NCBI GenBank assembly: GCA_937983405.1
Contig: CALJZN010000043.1
Span: 1 to 64,000, forward strand
Source: an uncultured Paracoccaceae bacterium
Lineage (GTDB): Bacteria; Pseudomonadota; Alphaproteobacteria; Rhodobacterales; Rhodobacteraceae
Direction of reading: 5' to 3'
DNA: 64,000 nt
The notes under the pieces were generated by a model, which searched no databases, was not told the origin of the DNA, and saw nothing but the letters and a program-made list of their open reading frames with translations. This document shows positions 48,031 through 57,276 of the stretch, one piece after another. Position 1 is the first letter of the stretch. The number at the start of each line of letters is the position of its first letter. The translations under genes and the position numbers were made by a program.

Positions 48031-48837
48031 ATGACCGACAGCCCCGAGCCCTTCGCCGACGGCCGGCTGCTGCTGCACCGCGGGCGGGTCGCCCGGCTCG
48101 AGATCACCGCCCCCGCGCGGCGCAACGCGATCGGGCGCGACATGTGGGCGGCGATCCCGCACATCTGCGCCGCCGTCGCCGCCGACGAGGGCGTGCGCGC
48201 CGTCGTCCTCTGCGCCCGCCCCGCCGCCGACGGTCCGCTGTTCTCGGCCGGGGCCGACATCGCCGAGTTCGCCGAGGTCTATGCCACGCCCGCGGCCGCG
48301 GCCGCCTACAACGCCACGATCCGCGCCGCGCTTGCCGCGCTGACCGACCTGCCCCGCCCGGCGATCGCGCGCATCGAGGGGGCCTGCATCGGCGGGGCCT
48401 GCGCGCTCGCGCTCGCCTGCGACCTGCGCATGGCCGCCCCCTCGGCGCGCTTCTGCCTGCCGCCCGCGCGGCTTGGTCTTGCCTATGCGCCCGAGGACAC
48501 CGCGCGCCTGGTGGCCACCATCGGCCCGGCGGCGGCGAAGGACCTTCTGTTCTCGGCCCGCACCGTCGATGCCGCCGAGGCGCTGGCGATGGGGCTGGTG
48601 GACCGGGTGATGCCGGCCGAGGCCCTGGCGCGGGACTGCGCGGCCTATGCCGAGACGCTGGCGGCGCTGTCCCCGGCCTCGATCCGCTTCGCCAAGGCGG
48701 CGGTCAACGCCGCGCTCCTACCCCCCGATCCGGCCCGCGCCGCGGCCCTGCGGGCGGCCTACGCCGCCTGCTTCGCCGGCCCCGACCTGGCCGAGGGCCG
48801 CACGGCCTTCCTCGAGCGGCGGCCGCCGCGGTTCTGA
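48031..48837 (+). CDS. Enoyl-CoA hydratase/isomerase family protein
   Basis: This 268-residue crotonase-fold protein has the oxyanion-hole blocks SAGADIAEFAEVY and IEGACIGGACALALACDLRMA, then FCLPPARLGLAYAPEDTARL. The first catalytic Glu of classical hydratases is not obvious, as Pro-Ala-Arg occupies that region, so another crotonase reaction is possible. The ATG at 48031 was chosen over one at 47995. No strong ribosome-binding site is seen. Confidence 0.85.
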   Translation: MTDSPEPFADGRLLLHRGRVARLEITAPARRNAIGRDMWAAIPHICAAVAADEGVRAVVLCARPAADGPLFSAGADIAEFAEVYATPAAAAAYNATIRAALAALTDLPRPAIARIEGACIGGACALALACDLRMAAPSARFCLPPARLGLAYAPEDTARLVATIGPAAAKDLLFSARTVDAAEALAMGLVDRVMPAEALARDCAAYAETLAALSPASIRFAKAAVNAALLPPDPARAAALRAAYAACFAGPDLAEGRTAFLERRPPRF

Positions 48838-49457
48838 CCGGGGCGCGCGGCGCGGGCCGGACCGACGGCTGTCGCCCTGCCGGCAGGCGTTCACCGCGCT
48901 CACCGGTCTGGCCGGCGCATGGACGCAGGGGGATGCAGAAGGCCGATCACCGCGACGTCCGCCGCGACAGCGCGATGCCCGGGCGCGAGGCATGCAACGC
49001 CGCATGTGCGCGTTGCACGCGGCTGCCCTCCGGCATCTGGCGGGGCGACGCGCTGACCGCGGCGCCGAAGCCGTGCCGCCGGCCAAGGTTGCGCGCGCGC
49101 AACGTCCCGCCCCGCCGAGGAGGCCGGGCCATGGCCGCGCGCCGCCGTCCGGAACAGCCGCACCCGGTCAGCTGCCGCTGCCGCCTGCGCCTGCCGGTGG
49201 GCGCGGCTTCCCAGGTCACGGCGGGCCCGAACCGGATCGCCGGCGAGCCGCGGCGCTCGAGCGCCCTGTGATTCGCCGGCCAGCTCGAGGTCTTGCAGGC
49301 GATGGGTGCGGGTCTGCTCATGCGCCGCTGCTGCCACGCTGGATCCGCGGGATGAATCCCTCACAGGATTCGTGCAGCAGAGCCCCTCGGCACCCTCCGG
49401 CCAGAGGGGGCGGCCAGAGGGGGCGGCCAGACGGGAAGCTCGGCGGTCCCTTTCGTT
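48838..49457. other. Gene-poor stretch at the edge of the polysaccharide island
   Basis: These 620 bases contain open frames, but none has a recognisable protein, a ribosome-binding site or the third-position GC bias of the neighbours. A 13-bp tandem repeat lies at 49399-49431. No tRNA, integrase or terminal repeat was found. Confidence 0.6.
49399..49431. repeat. 13-bp tandem repeat, two and a half copies
   Basis: GGCCAGAGGGGGC occurs at 49399 and 49412, followed by a partial third copy, about 30 bases beyond the 3' end of the sulfotransferase gene. Confidence 0.8.
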
Positions 49458-50285
49458 TCATGGCCTGTCGGTCCGTCGATCATCGTCCTGATCCCGGCCG
49501 CGCTGTCCGTCCCGATCGTCCGGGCGCCCCCGGGAAGCCAGCAGATCCCAGAGCGCGGTCGCGGCGTCGCGTTCGGGCGACTGGACCGGGACGGGGTTTG
49601 CGGCGCGATGGAGCGTGGGGTCGAAGAAGTCCTGCACGAAACGGTCCAGCACCGCCGGATCGGGGTGCAGGTCGAGCTTTTCGGCCAGCGCCTGCAGCAC
49701 CCCGCGCGGATCGCTCCGCAGCGCGTCGTGCCGCACCGTGAGGGCGGCGCCCGGCGGCAGCGTCGCGAGGACCGTGCGCATCAGCGTCGTCCACAGCGCA
49801 TGCATCGCCTCGGGCGTGTTCATGCGGGGAAACTGGTCCGGCCGCCGCGCGGCGCGCTGCATCTGGCTTTCGGCGACCTCGTCGGGGTGGCGCAGGATCA
49901 GGACATGGCGCTGCGCCCAGCCGAGGTCATCCAGCACTCGGACCCAGAACGGCAGAAGCTGGGTGATGCGCGGATCCTTCAGCGCCACCGCCCCGCGCCC
50001 GCCGTAGTGCTCGCGCAACAGCACCGCCGCCCTGTCGCGCCACCCCGCCCAGGCCGGACCGTCCAGCCCCGCAAGCTCGGCATGAAAGCCGCTGTCATCC
50101 CAGGCTGCCCCGAGTTCCTTGAGCAGAGCGTCGTTGAAGGCGCGGATGCTACGGTTCTCGAAGTAACCGCGCGGGTTGTCCACATCGGCCTCGGCCGGCA
50201 GCCGCCCGAGGTCCAGCCCGATGGCCTGCAACCCCGCCGTCAGCAGCGAGGTGCCGGAGCGATGGACGCCGAGAACGAGAGTCAT
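49458..50285 (-). CDS. Sulfotransferase family protein
   Basis: The protein has 275 residues. It starts MTLVLGVHRSGTSLLTAGLQ, the phosphosulfate-binding loop of bacterial sulfotransferases, and has VALKDPRITQLLPFW and VLILRHPDEVAESQMQR, which matches the 3'-phosphate-binding strand-helix. The C-terminus is very charged (RGRPDDRDGQRGRDQDDDRR). As the last gene of the island it may sulfate the polysaccharide or a linked protein. The ATG at 50285 is preferred to a GTG at 50297. Confidence 0.8.
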   Translation of the reverse strand: MTLVLGVHRSGTSLLTAGLQAIGLDLGRLPAEADVDNPRGYFENRSIRAFNDALLKELGAAWDDSGFHAELAGLDGPAWAGWRDRAAVLLREHYGGRGAVALKDPRITQLLPFWVRVLDDLGWAQRHVLILRHPDEVAESQMQRAARRPDQFPRMNTPEAMHALWTTLMRTVLATLPPGAALTVRHDALRSDPRGVLQALAEKLDLHPDPAVLDRFVQDFFDPTLHRAANPVPVQSPERDAATALWDLLASRGRPDDRDGQRGRDQDDDRRTDRP

Positions 50286-50307
50286 GCGGAGGACCACCGG
50301 CGCACCC

Positions 50308-50706
50308 TCACGCTGGCAGGTGCAGCGGCTGCCGCACCCTGGGGGCCGTCTGGATGAGGCTGTCCAGCGTCGGCCGTGCAGGCAGCGTCGCTTCGCCCCC
50401 GGTCACGATGGCCAATCCGGGCCGAACCTCGAGCCGGCTGAAGATCCGCGGGTTGCTTGCGACGGCCATCGCCAGCCCGAGGATCGGTGACGACAGCGCC
50501 CTTCCCCCCGCGGTATCGCAGGTCGTCACCGGCCCGTGCGCCCGGGCCCGGTCCTCGATCACACGCTTGCCGCCGGAGGTCAGGCGCGGAAACGGTTTCT
50601 CGAAGGAGGCGCGCGAGACGCGACAGTGACGGTCTGCATCGCCGGTTGCGTCGCCGCTTCTTCCGTTCGGGGTGCCTTCGCTGGCGGATGCCCGGGTCAG
50701 AGCCAT
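50308..50706 (-). CDS. Orphan protein between a glycosyltransferase and a sulfotransferase
   Basis: A frame of 132 residues fills the gap between two island genes, overlapping the glycosyltransferase end by ten bases. Its codon third positions are GC-rich as in neighbours. The only shape visible is a central stretch CDTAGGRALSSPILGLAMAV. I recognise no family. It may be real, or the remnant of a larger gene. Confidence 0.4.
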   Translation of the reverse strand: MALTRASASEGTPNGRSGDATGDADRHCRVSRASFEKPFPRLTSGGKRVIEDRARAHGPVTTCDTAGGRALSSPILGLAMAVASNPRIFSRLEVRPGLAIVTGGEATLPARPTLDSLIQTAPRVRQPLHLPA

Positions 50707-51653
50707 GCGTTCAGTCCCTCCTCGATGACGGGCAGCGAAAGCTCCTGCGCCTTGTCCCTGTCATAGGTCCGCCACCCGGCCGCCCCCTCGCCGTTCTCGC
50801 GCCGGAAATAGGCCCCGTGGCCGCATTCCTCGATAAACACGTCGAAATAGCCGGGCCAGTTGGCGCGCGTGGGGGCCAGCGGGTTGCGCGAGCCGCCCAG
50901 AAGGCCGCGGCGGAAGAAGCGGCGCAGCACCACCTCCCTTTCCACCCCGGCCAGATGCGCCAGGTCCGAGAAGCTGTTCGCCCCGTGCAGCCGGTAGCCG
51001 TAGAGCGGTTCCATCACCACGGCAGGTTCGCAGTGATGGAGCGACTGCAGCACGAAATCCCAGTCATGGCAGAATTTAAGCGGCAGGAAGGGGCCGATCC
51101 GTTGATAAAGCGCACGGCTGAACAGCAGGTTCCCGGTCGAGACGGCGTGGTTCGCGCGCAACAGCGCGAAGCCCGTGGTCGGATCGCGCTGGAGCGCCAG
51201 CATCTGGCGCAGGGTGAACAGGCAGAAGCTGTCCGGAATGACGGGCACCTCGGCCGGATCGGCGATGATATCGACGAGGGTGAAGGACAACTCCGACCCG
51301 GCTTCGGCCAGGGCCTCGATCTGGGCGGCGATGCGCCCGGGGTAGAACAGGTCGTCCGAGTTGATCACCGCGACATGCGAGCCCTTGGAGGCCGCGATGC
51401 CGCGGTTGATCGTGGCGTGGGCGCCGAGGTTCCTGTCGTTGCGCATCAGCACGGTGTTGGCAAAGCGCCGGGCGAAGGCCGTGGACAGCAGCGCCTCGGC
51501 CCGGGCAAAACTGGCATCGGTCGAGGCATCGTCGACGACGACGAGTTCGATGGCCCTGTAGCTCTGGTCGTGGACCGAGAGCAGACAGTCCAGCAGATGG
51601 TCCTCGTGGCAGTAACTGGGCACGACGACGCTGACGAGCGGCTGATCGGTCAT
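50697..51653 (-). CDS. Glycosyltransferase family 2
   Basis: This 318-residue GT-A enzyme starts VSVVVPSYCHEDHLLDCLLS, with VDDAST, NLGAHATINRGI and the metal-binding INSDDLFYPGR region. FCHDWDFVLQSLHH is the later acceptor-side block. It transfers a sugar from a nucleotide donor onto a glycan; donor and acceptor are unknown. The ATG at 51653 lies five bases after the preceding stop. The in-frame TTG nine bases earlier is less likely. Confidence 0.88.
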   Translation of the reverse strand: MTDQPLVSVVVPSYCHEDHLLDCLLSVHDQSYRAIELVVVDDASTDASFARAEALLSTAFARRFANTVLMRNDRNLGAHATINRGIAASKGSHVAVINSDDLFYPGRIAAQIEALAEAGSELSFTLVDIIADPAEVPVIPDSFCLFTLRQMLALQRDPTTGFALLRANHAVSTGNLLFSRALYQRIGPFLPLKFCHDWDFVLQSLHHCEPAVVMEPLYGYRLHGANSFSDLAHLAGVEREVVLRRFFRRGLLGGSRNPLAPTRANWPGYFDVFIEECGHGAYFRRENGEGAAGWRTYDRDKAQELSLPVIEEGLNAWL

Positions 51654-51658
51654 GGCGC

Positions 51659-53896
51659 TCAACCGATCAGGACGCTCAGCGGGAGGAGCAGAGCCACGGC
51701 CTTTCGCGGATCTGCCGGATCGGGGGCGAGCACCTCGACCCGATACTCGCCGGGCGCGACGCCCTGCATGCCAACCGCGATGCTGAAGCCGCAGTTGAGA
51801 GACTTTTCGTCAAGCGACAGGGTCTGGACGACATCCTCGCGTCGCATCCGCCGATGGATCTGGGCGATGTAGCGCCCCGCCTCGTCATCCCCGCGGCGCT
51901 GAAGCGACAGGAACGCGACATCCGTGTTGTGGCTTGGCATCACGAACCATCCATGCAGGCTCAGCGCTCCGTCCCGGCGCAGCGGCAGCCGCTTAACCCA
52001 GCTCGCCATCCGTCCGTTGACCGCCTCGATGGTGAACCTGCCATCCGTGACGGCGGACACCTTCAGCATCCCGGGCGGGCACTGCACAAGGCGCTGCTCC
52101 TCGCCCAGGCGCAAGTCATACTTGTCGCGACGGATCAGCCGCGTCAGCTCGCGGTTTGCGGTGACCAGGCTTGCGACATAGCGCCGGGTGTCGACCAGAC
52201 GATCCTCCGTCCCGTCGGCCGGCGGCAGGAGCGGGGCCAGGGCCCGGACCTCGGACGCCAGCGCGTTGCGCACCGCCCGCAGATTGCCGTGTCCGTACTT
52301 CCGGTCGGGTTCCAGATGCGTGCCCTCGGCCCATTCGTTCCAGGCGTTGACGAAGACCAGCCGCTGCCCCTCGGGCAGCCGCCGGCGGGCATCGGCAACG
52401 AGAAACCGCATCCAGGTCTCGAACATCGCCGGCGAGGCGCCGGCAAAGACGCTCCCTGCCGGTCCCTTGCGCGCCGTGTTGTCCCAGGACGGCATCGCCG
52501 CACGGAAGCGGGTGTGCGGCGGCGTCGGGCGGGCGATCTCGGCGCGCACGATCTCGGCATAGCTGAAGATCGTGCCGGTGAACTTCGGGTCCAGCCCTTC
52601 GATCTCGGGGTCGATCGGGCTTCTTGCGACGCCGTGCGGCGGAAACTGGCAACTGCTGTCGCAGCCGTATTCGTAGGGGTCGCTCAGCCCGAAGGACTCG
52701 ACCATGCTGACATGCAGGTCCGGGAAGCCCTCGGCGCGCACGATCTCGCGCCAGCGCTCCAGGGTCTCGCGCGGGCGCTCCATCAGCGGGATGCGGTAGA
52801 CCAGCAGGAGCGGAGCGCCGTCGATCGTGAGGTAGCGCCTGGAGCGGAAATACGGCAGGCAGGAGCGGATGAACTCGACATCGCTGTCATAGCTGTGGCG
52901 CTGGCCGATGAGCACGTCGTTCTCGGAGCCGTCCCAGCGCCGCGACCAGGTCTCGTTGGCCCAGCACAGGCAGAAGTCCATGTCCAGATCCTGCTCGACA
53001 TGCCGGTCGATCGGCAGCGTCATCAGGGTCTTGCCCGAAAACCAGTAGTAGTAATAGCAAAAGCCTGTCACCCCGTAGCGCTTGGCCAGATCGATCTGGT
53101 CGCGCTGCACCTGATCCAGCCGCAGGTCGTAAAAGCCCAGGTCGGCGGGAAGATGGGGCTGGTCATGGCCCTTGAAGAGCGGCTTTGCCGTGGTGACGTT
53201 GGTCCATTCGGTAAAGCCTGTTCCCCACCACTCGTCGTTCTCCGGGAAGGGATGGAACTGCGGCAAGTAAAAGGCGATCACCCGGACATCGCCGTCCTCG
53301 GCCTCGGGGACAGCCAGGTTGGCCAGAAGCGACCGTCCCAGCGCCACCCGGTCGCTGCCGATGGCCAAGGCCGTCGCCGCCGACAGCCGTTCGGCCAGGC
53401 GCGCGATCTCGACCTTCGTCGTGCGCGCCGTGACGGACATCGGCAGCTTCAGGCGGGTCCCCTCGATGCGCACCGAGAGCAGGTCCTCCACCCCCGTCGG
53501 AGGACCCTTGAGGGCGCGCAGCGCGGCAAGGGCATCACGGGCGCCGGCCTCGGTGACGGTGGCAAGATCCAGCACAAACCCGGGCCGCACCGGCAGGCCG
53601 ACGATGCGCGCCACGTCGCCGCGCGGCTCTCCGGTGGTCATCCGCGCCACCCGGACGCCGGCCAGCCACAGCTCGAGCCCGACGGGCCGCAGCGGATTCT
53701 CGGCCGACAGGGCCCAGCCCCTGAGCACGCCGTCCTCGACGGTGTCGATCGCCCCGCGAAAGCGCGGCGGCGCGGCAAGATCGGCGAGGCTGGCATTGGG
53801 CACCGGCTCCGCCGGCGCCTCCTTGGCGCGCGTCTGCGGCGCGGGCGTCGCCTCGCCGCAGGCCGCCGGGGGATTGGGGGTGGGAGTCTCGGTCAT
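51659..53896 (-). CDS. WbsX-type (GH99-like) polysaccharide protein with flanking domains
   Basis: The product has 745 residues. After a Pro/Ala-rich start, residues of about 45-115 form a beta-sandwich common in surface-glycan enzymes (RFRGAIDTVEDGVLRGWALS). The central part is the WbsX domain: VIAFYLPQFHPFPENDEWWG, GFTEWTNVTTAKPLFKGH, GFCYYYYWFSGKTLM, LCWANETWSRRWDGSE and FVNAWNEWAEGTHLEPD. A C-terminal beta domain follows. WbsX proteins occur in O-antigen and capsule clusters and may cleave or transfer glycans. The ATG at 53896 is in frame with an earlier TTG at 53911. Confidence 0.85.
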   Translation of the reverse strand: MTETPTPNPPAACGEATPAPQTRAKEAPAEPVPNASLADLAAPPRFRGAIDTVEDGVLRGWALSAENPLRPVGLELWLAGVRVARMTTGEPRGDVARIVGLPVRPGFVLDLATVTEAGARDALAALRALKGPPTGVEDLLSVRIEGTRLKLPMSVTARTTKVEIARLAERLSAATALAIGSDRVALGRSLLANLAVPEAEDGDVRVIAFYLPQFHPFPENDEWWGTGFTEWTNVTTAKPLFKGHDQPHLPADLGFYDLRLDQVQRDQIDLAKRYGVTGFCYYYYWFSGKTLMTLPIDRHVEQDLDMDFCLCWANETWSRRWDGSENDVLIGQRHSYDSDVEFIRSCLPYFRSRRYLTIDGAPLLLVYRIPLMERPRETLERWREIVRAEGFPDLHVSMVESFGLSDPYEYGCDSSCQFPPHGVARSPIDPEIEGLDPKFTGTIFSYAEIVRAEIARPTPPHTRFRAAMPSWDNTARKGPAGSVFAGASPAMFETWMRFLVADARRRLPEGQRLVFVNAWNEWAEGTHLEPDRKYGHGNLRAVRNALASEVRALAPLLPPADGTEDRLVDTRRYVASLVTANRELTRLIRRDKYDLRLGEEQRLVQCPPGMLKVSAVTDGRFTIEAVNGRMASWVKRLPLRRDGALSLHGWFVMPSHNTDVAFLSLQRRGDDEAGRYIAQIHRRMRREDVVQTLSLDEKSLNCGFSIAVGMQGVAPGEYRVEVLAPDPADPRKAVALLLPLSVLIG

Positions 53897-53944
53897 CTCG
53901 TTCTCATGCAAGATAGCCGCGGCATGGTCTGCGTGCCCGGGCCA

Positions 53945-55029
53945 TTACGTCGCAACGCACGATGGCGCGTCCGCCAGCCCGATGTGCCGCAGCCGCAGGG
54001 CAAGGCGGCGCCGATCGGGCGAAAGGCCCAGCGAGGCCCTCGATGCGGCGCGGGGGTTGTGGAACCAGACCTCGATCCGCCTTGCCTGACCCGGATCGGG
54101 GCGCTCCAGCTCGATCGTGGCGACGCGCCGGTCCTGGCCGGGAGGGAGATCGACCCGCACCGCGCCGCCCGGGCCGGCATGGATGTCGATCGACGGCTCG
54201 GGGTCGGACGGGTTGCGGAAGCAGGCGATGTCGATCGACAGGCGCAGCCGCCGCGGGCCTTCGGGGTCGGCCGGCAGCTCCGGCACCACGCAGGACCAGA
54301 CGCCGCAGGCCCAGGTGCCGGCGCGCTCGGCCGGTGTGCCGACGCCCGGCAGCCTGCCCGCGGGCACGCCGGCCTCGTCGCGGAGGAAACCAAGCGTCCC
54401 CCCGGGCGCGAGGCGGTTTGCGGCAAGCACGCCCTCGGGCGGCAGCAGCGCGACCGCGGCCATGCGCTGGTCGCAGATTTCCACCTTCCTGTAGCTGCGC
54501 ATGAGGTTGCGGAAGATCTTCGAAAAGAGATTGCCGTGGGCCTTCGCCGCGCCCTTCGTGGTCAGGAAGAACTTGGTCTCGCCATCGCCTACCGGCACCG
54601 GCCTGCCGGGGCAGTCGGGCCCGCCCGGGTATCGCACGACTGCCTCCCTCACACAAGGCGAGGCGCGGTTGAGAAAGTCGTCGAGAAGAACGATCCCCCC
54701 CTCGGCCAGGCTGCCCTCGGCGATCCTCAGGTCATTCAGGGTGTGCCGGCAGCTGTGCGAGCCGTCCATCGAGAACAGGCGCACCCGCCCCCCCAGCCGG
54801 CGCCGGACCTCCTCGCCGGTGACCGACAGGCTGTCGGCCTTCAGCACCTTCACCACCGGGTCGGGCCCGCGCCAGCTTGCGACGTTGGCGTTGAAGGCTG
54901 CAAGATCGCCCTGCCCGGACCTGTCGACGTTGAACTGCTGCAGGTCGGACACGTCGATGGCCAGCGCCCGCTCGCCCGGCTGGCGCAACAGCGACCGGGC
55001 CAGGAAGAAATGTAGCAGGCCGTCACCAC
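53945..55029 (-). pseudogene. Methyltransferase-like protein, 5' end missing
   Basis: From about 55029 to the stop the frame reads LLHFFLARSLLRQPGERALA, then SMDGSHSCRHTLNDL and GGIVLLDDFLNRASP, the second half of a class I methyltransferase of the type found in polysaccharide clusters. A beta-rich C-terminal domain follows (GTWACGVWSCVVPELP to RLRHIGLADAPSCVAT). The SAM-binding first strand and its Gly-rich loop are absent. Upstream the frame stays open only as a shadow of another gene, with no plausible start. This suggests a deletion joined it out of frame to the glycosyltransferase remnant, or an assembly fault. Confidence 0.6.
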
Positions 55030-55454
55030 CTTGACCGCGCCGTCGCGCGGCAGCCCGGCCAGCTCGGCCAGGATCGCCTCGGGCGCCAGCGAGACCGTCC
55101 CGTCGGCACTCTCGACGGCCAGGAACTCGTCGCAATCGAGGACCAGGACAAAGTCGTGGGGCCCGCGCGCCGCCGCTTCCTGCGCCAGTGGGGCGAGGAT
55201 CGTCCCCTTGCGCTTGAAATCGCGCGCGCGGCAAGGCCGCGCAGGACGGTGGCCGCCCGCGCCTGCCACCCCTCCAGCACCCCGAGCGGGGCCGGATCGT
55301 CCGAGCCGTTGTCGACCACATGCAGCCCTTGCGGGCCGAACAGCGCCGCGTGATAGGCAACCCAGGCCGCCAGCAGGTCGCCCTCGTTGCGCTGCATCAT
55401 GAAGCAGGCGGACCGCGCCTTGCCGCCCAGCGTCGGCATCCCCGCGACCGTCAT
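55022..55454 (-). pseudogene. Glycosyltransferase remnant with internal frameshift
   Basis: An ATG at 55454 overlaps the rfbA stop. The first frame reads ACFMMQRNEGDLLAAWVAYH, GPQGLHVVDNGSDD, typical of glycosyltransferase family 2/92-like proteins. The match continues in another frame: RDFKRKGTILAPLAQEAAAR, then DFVLVLDCDEFLAVES, the metal-site Asp-x-Asp. The switch falls in a CG dinucleotide run (55221-55230), where removing one CG unit would restore the frame. The sequence then stops matching near 55025, where the methyltransferase half begins. Expected length would be about twice this. Confidence 0.6.
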
Positions 55455-56422
55455 GCGACGCAGGCCGCAGCGCCCGGTGCCACGGGCTCCTTCGACCCCG
55501 GCGCCTGCCCGGCCTCGTCCGGGCGTGCGTCCAGCAGCCGGGCGAGATGGGCGCCGTAGCCCGTCTTGGCGAACAGGCGGGCGCGGTCGGCGAGCGCCGC
55601 GCGGTCGATCCAGCCCTGGGCGAAGGCGATCTCGTCGGGGCTGCCGACCTGCAGGCCCTGGCGGCTTTCGAGCGTGCGCACGAAGTTGCCGGCATCGAGC
55701 AGGCTGGCGTGGGTGCCGGTGTCGAGCCAGGCATAGCCGCGGCCCATCCGGGCGACCCGCAGCGCGCCCTCGGCGAGGTAGAGCTCGAGGAGCGAGGTGA
55801 TCTCGAGCTCGCCGCGCGGCGAGGGGGTGACGCGCGCGGCCTTGGAGGGCGCGGTGCCGTCGAGAAGGTAGAGCCCGGTCACGGCATAGGTCGAGGCCGG
55901 GCGGACGGGTTTCTCGACGATCGAGCGCACGCTGCCGTCGGGGGCGAACTCGACCACGCCATAGCGCTCGGGGTCGGCCACCTGATAGCCGAAGACGGTG
56001 GCGCCCGCCGTCTGCGCGTCCGAGGCGCGCAAGAGCTCGGTCAGCCCGTGGCCGAAGAAGATGTTGTCGCCCAGCACCATGGCCGAGGGCGCGCCGGCCA
56101 GGAAATCGGCCGCCAGCAGATAGGCCTGCGCCAGCCCCTCGGGCCGGGGCTGGGCGATCCAGCGCAGCGCCAGGCCCCACTGGCTGCCGTCGCCCATCAG
56201 GCGGCGGAACTGGTCCTGATCCTCGGGCGTGGTGATGACGGCGATCTCGCGGATGCCGGTCAGCATCAGCACCGAGAGGGGGTAGTAGATCATCGGCTTG
56301 TCGTAGACCGGCAGAAGCTGCTTCGACACCCCAAGCGTGATCGGATACAGCCGCGATCCGGTGCCCCCGGCCAGGATGATGCCCTTGCGGGCGCTCGCGT
56401 AGCTCGTGCTCGTGTCGCTCAT
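55451..56422 (-). CDS. rfbA: Glucose-1-phosphate thymidylyltransferase
   Basis: This 323-residue enzyme makes dTDP-glucose, the first step to dTDP-rhamnose. The signature is GIILAGGTGSRLYPITLGVS followed by KQLLPVYDKPMIYYPLS. LGDNIFFGHGL and VVEFAPDGSVRSIVEKP are further conserved blocks. The C-terminal 20 residues extend beyond the usual end. The ATG at 56422 overlaps the rfbD stop. Confidence 0.96.
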   Translation of the reverse strand: MSDTSTSYASARKGIILAGGTGSRLYPITLGVSKQLLPVYDKPMIYYPLSVLMLTGIREIAVITTPEDQDQFRRLMGDGSQWGLALRWIAQPRPEGLAQAYLLAADFLAGAPSAMVLGDNIFFGHGLTELLRASDAQTAGATVFGYQVADPERYGVVEFAPDGSVRSIVEKPVRPASTYAVTGLYLLDGTAPSKAARVTPSPRGELEITSLLELYLAEGALRVARMGRGYAWLDTGTHASLLDAGNFVRTLESRQGLQVGSPDEIAFAQGWIDRAALADRARLFAKTGYGAHLARLLDARPDEAGQAPGSKEPVAPGAAACVA

Positions 56423-57276
56423 GGGCGGGCCCCGAGTTCGGACAGGACATTGTCGAGCCCCGCGCGCCAGTCCGGCCGCGCGAGGGCGAAGGTTGCGGTC
56501 AGGCCGGTGCAGTCCAGCCGCGAGTTGGCCGGGCGGCGCGCCGGCGTGGGCCAGGCCGAGGTCGGGATCCCCTCGACCGTCACCGCCCGCCCCGCCCGGG
56601 CGAAGATCGCGCGGGCAAAGCCCGCCCAGGTCGTGTCGGGCGCGCCGGCGAAATGGAAGGTCCCCGACGCGCCCCGCCCCGCGGCAAGATCGGCCGCGAT
56701 CCGCAGCAGCGCCTCGGCGATGGCGGCGGCGGGCGTCGGGCCGCCGTGCTGGTCCTCCACCACGCCCAGCCGGTCGCGCGCCTCCGACAGCCGCAGCATG
56801 GTCTTGACGAAGTTCGTCCCATGCGCCGAGAACACCCAGGAGGTGCGCAGGATCGCATGCGTCCCGCCCGCCGCGCGCACCCCCGCCTCGCCCGCCGCCT
56901 TGGACCGCCCGTAGGCCGACAGCGGCGCCACGGGGTCCTCGGGGCGCCACGGCCGCGTGCCCGAGCCGTCGAAGACGTAGTCGGTCGAGACATGGACGAA
57001 CGGCACCCCCAGCGCCGCGCAGGCCCGCGCCATCGCCGCAGGCGCCGCGGCGTTGACGACCGTCGCCGCCGCCTCCTCGGCCTCGGCCGCGTCCACCGCC
57101 GTCCAGGCGGCGGCGTTGATCACCGCGGCGGGCGCCCGCGCCCGGATCGCCGCGGCGCAGGCGGCCGGATCGGCAAGGTCGGCCGCCGCGCGGCCGAGAA
57201 ACAGCGACCCCGCGGGTGCACGGCGCCGCAGCTCGGTGGCGACCTGCCCGGTCGTGCCGAACACAAGCAGCGTCAT
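56419..57276 (-). CDS. rfbD: dTDP-4-dehydrorhamnose reductase
   Basis: This 285-residue SDR-type enzyme makes dTDP-L-rhamnose in the last pathway step. It has [33 protein letters not shown], the catalytic [10 protein letters not shown] and YGRSKAAGE (YxxxK), and [19 protein letters not shown]. The ATG at 57276 overlaps the rfbB stop; the in-frame residues before it are shadow sequence. Confidence 0.95.
   Translation of the reverse strand: MTLLVFGTTGQVATELRRRAPAGSLFLGRAAADLADPAACAAAIRARAPAAVINAAAWTAVDAAEAEEAAATVVNAAAPAAMARACAALGVPFVHVSTDYVFDGSGTRPWRPEDPVAPLSAYGRSKAAGEAGVRAAGGTHAILRTSWVFSAHGTNFVKTMLRLSEARDRLGVVEDQHGGPTPAAAIAEALLRIAADLAAGRGASGTFHFAGAPDTTWAGFARAIFARAGRAVTVEGIPTSAWPTPARRPANSRLDCTGLTATFALARPDWRAGLDNVLSELGARP

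Noticed and set aside
43675..48837. A 1720-codon plus-strand open frame
   Set aside because: Only its last 268 codons (the enoyl-CoA hydratase from 48031) are a gene. The rest shadows the carrier, PII-like and DUF2339 genes.
48900..49364. Minus-strand frames as a small gene at the island edge
   Set aside because: The two overlapping frames give Ala/Arg-rich products with no motif, start signal or coding bias.
53945..55360. A 471-residue intact protein in one frame
   Set aside because: The first 110 or so residues are Arg-rich shadow of the glycosyltransferase remnant. Recognisable methyltransferase sequence starts only near LLHFFLARSLL.
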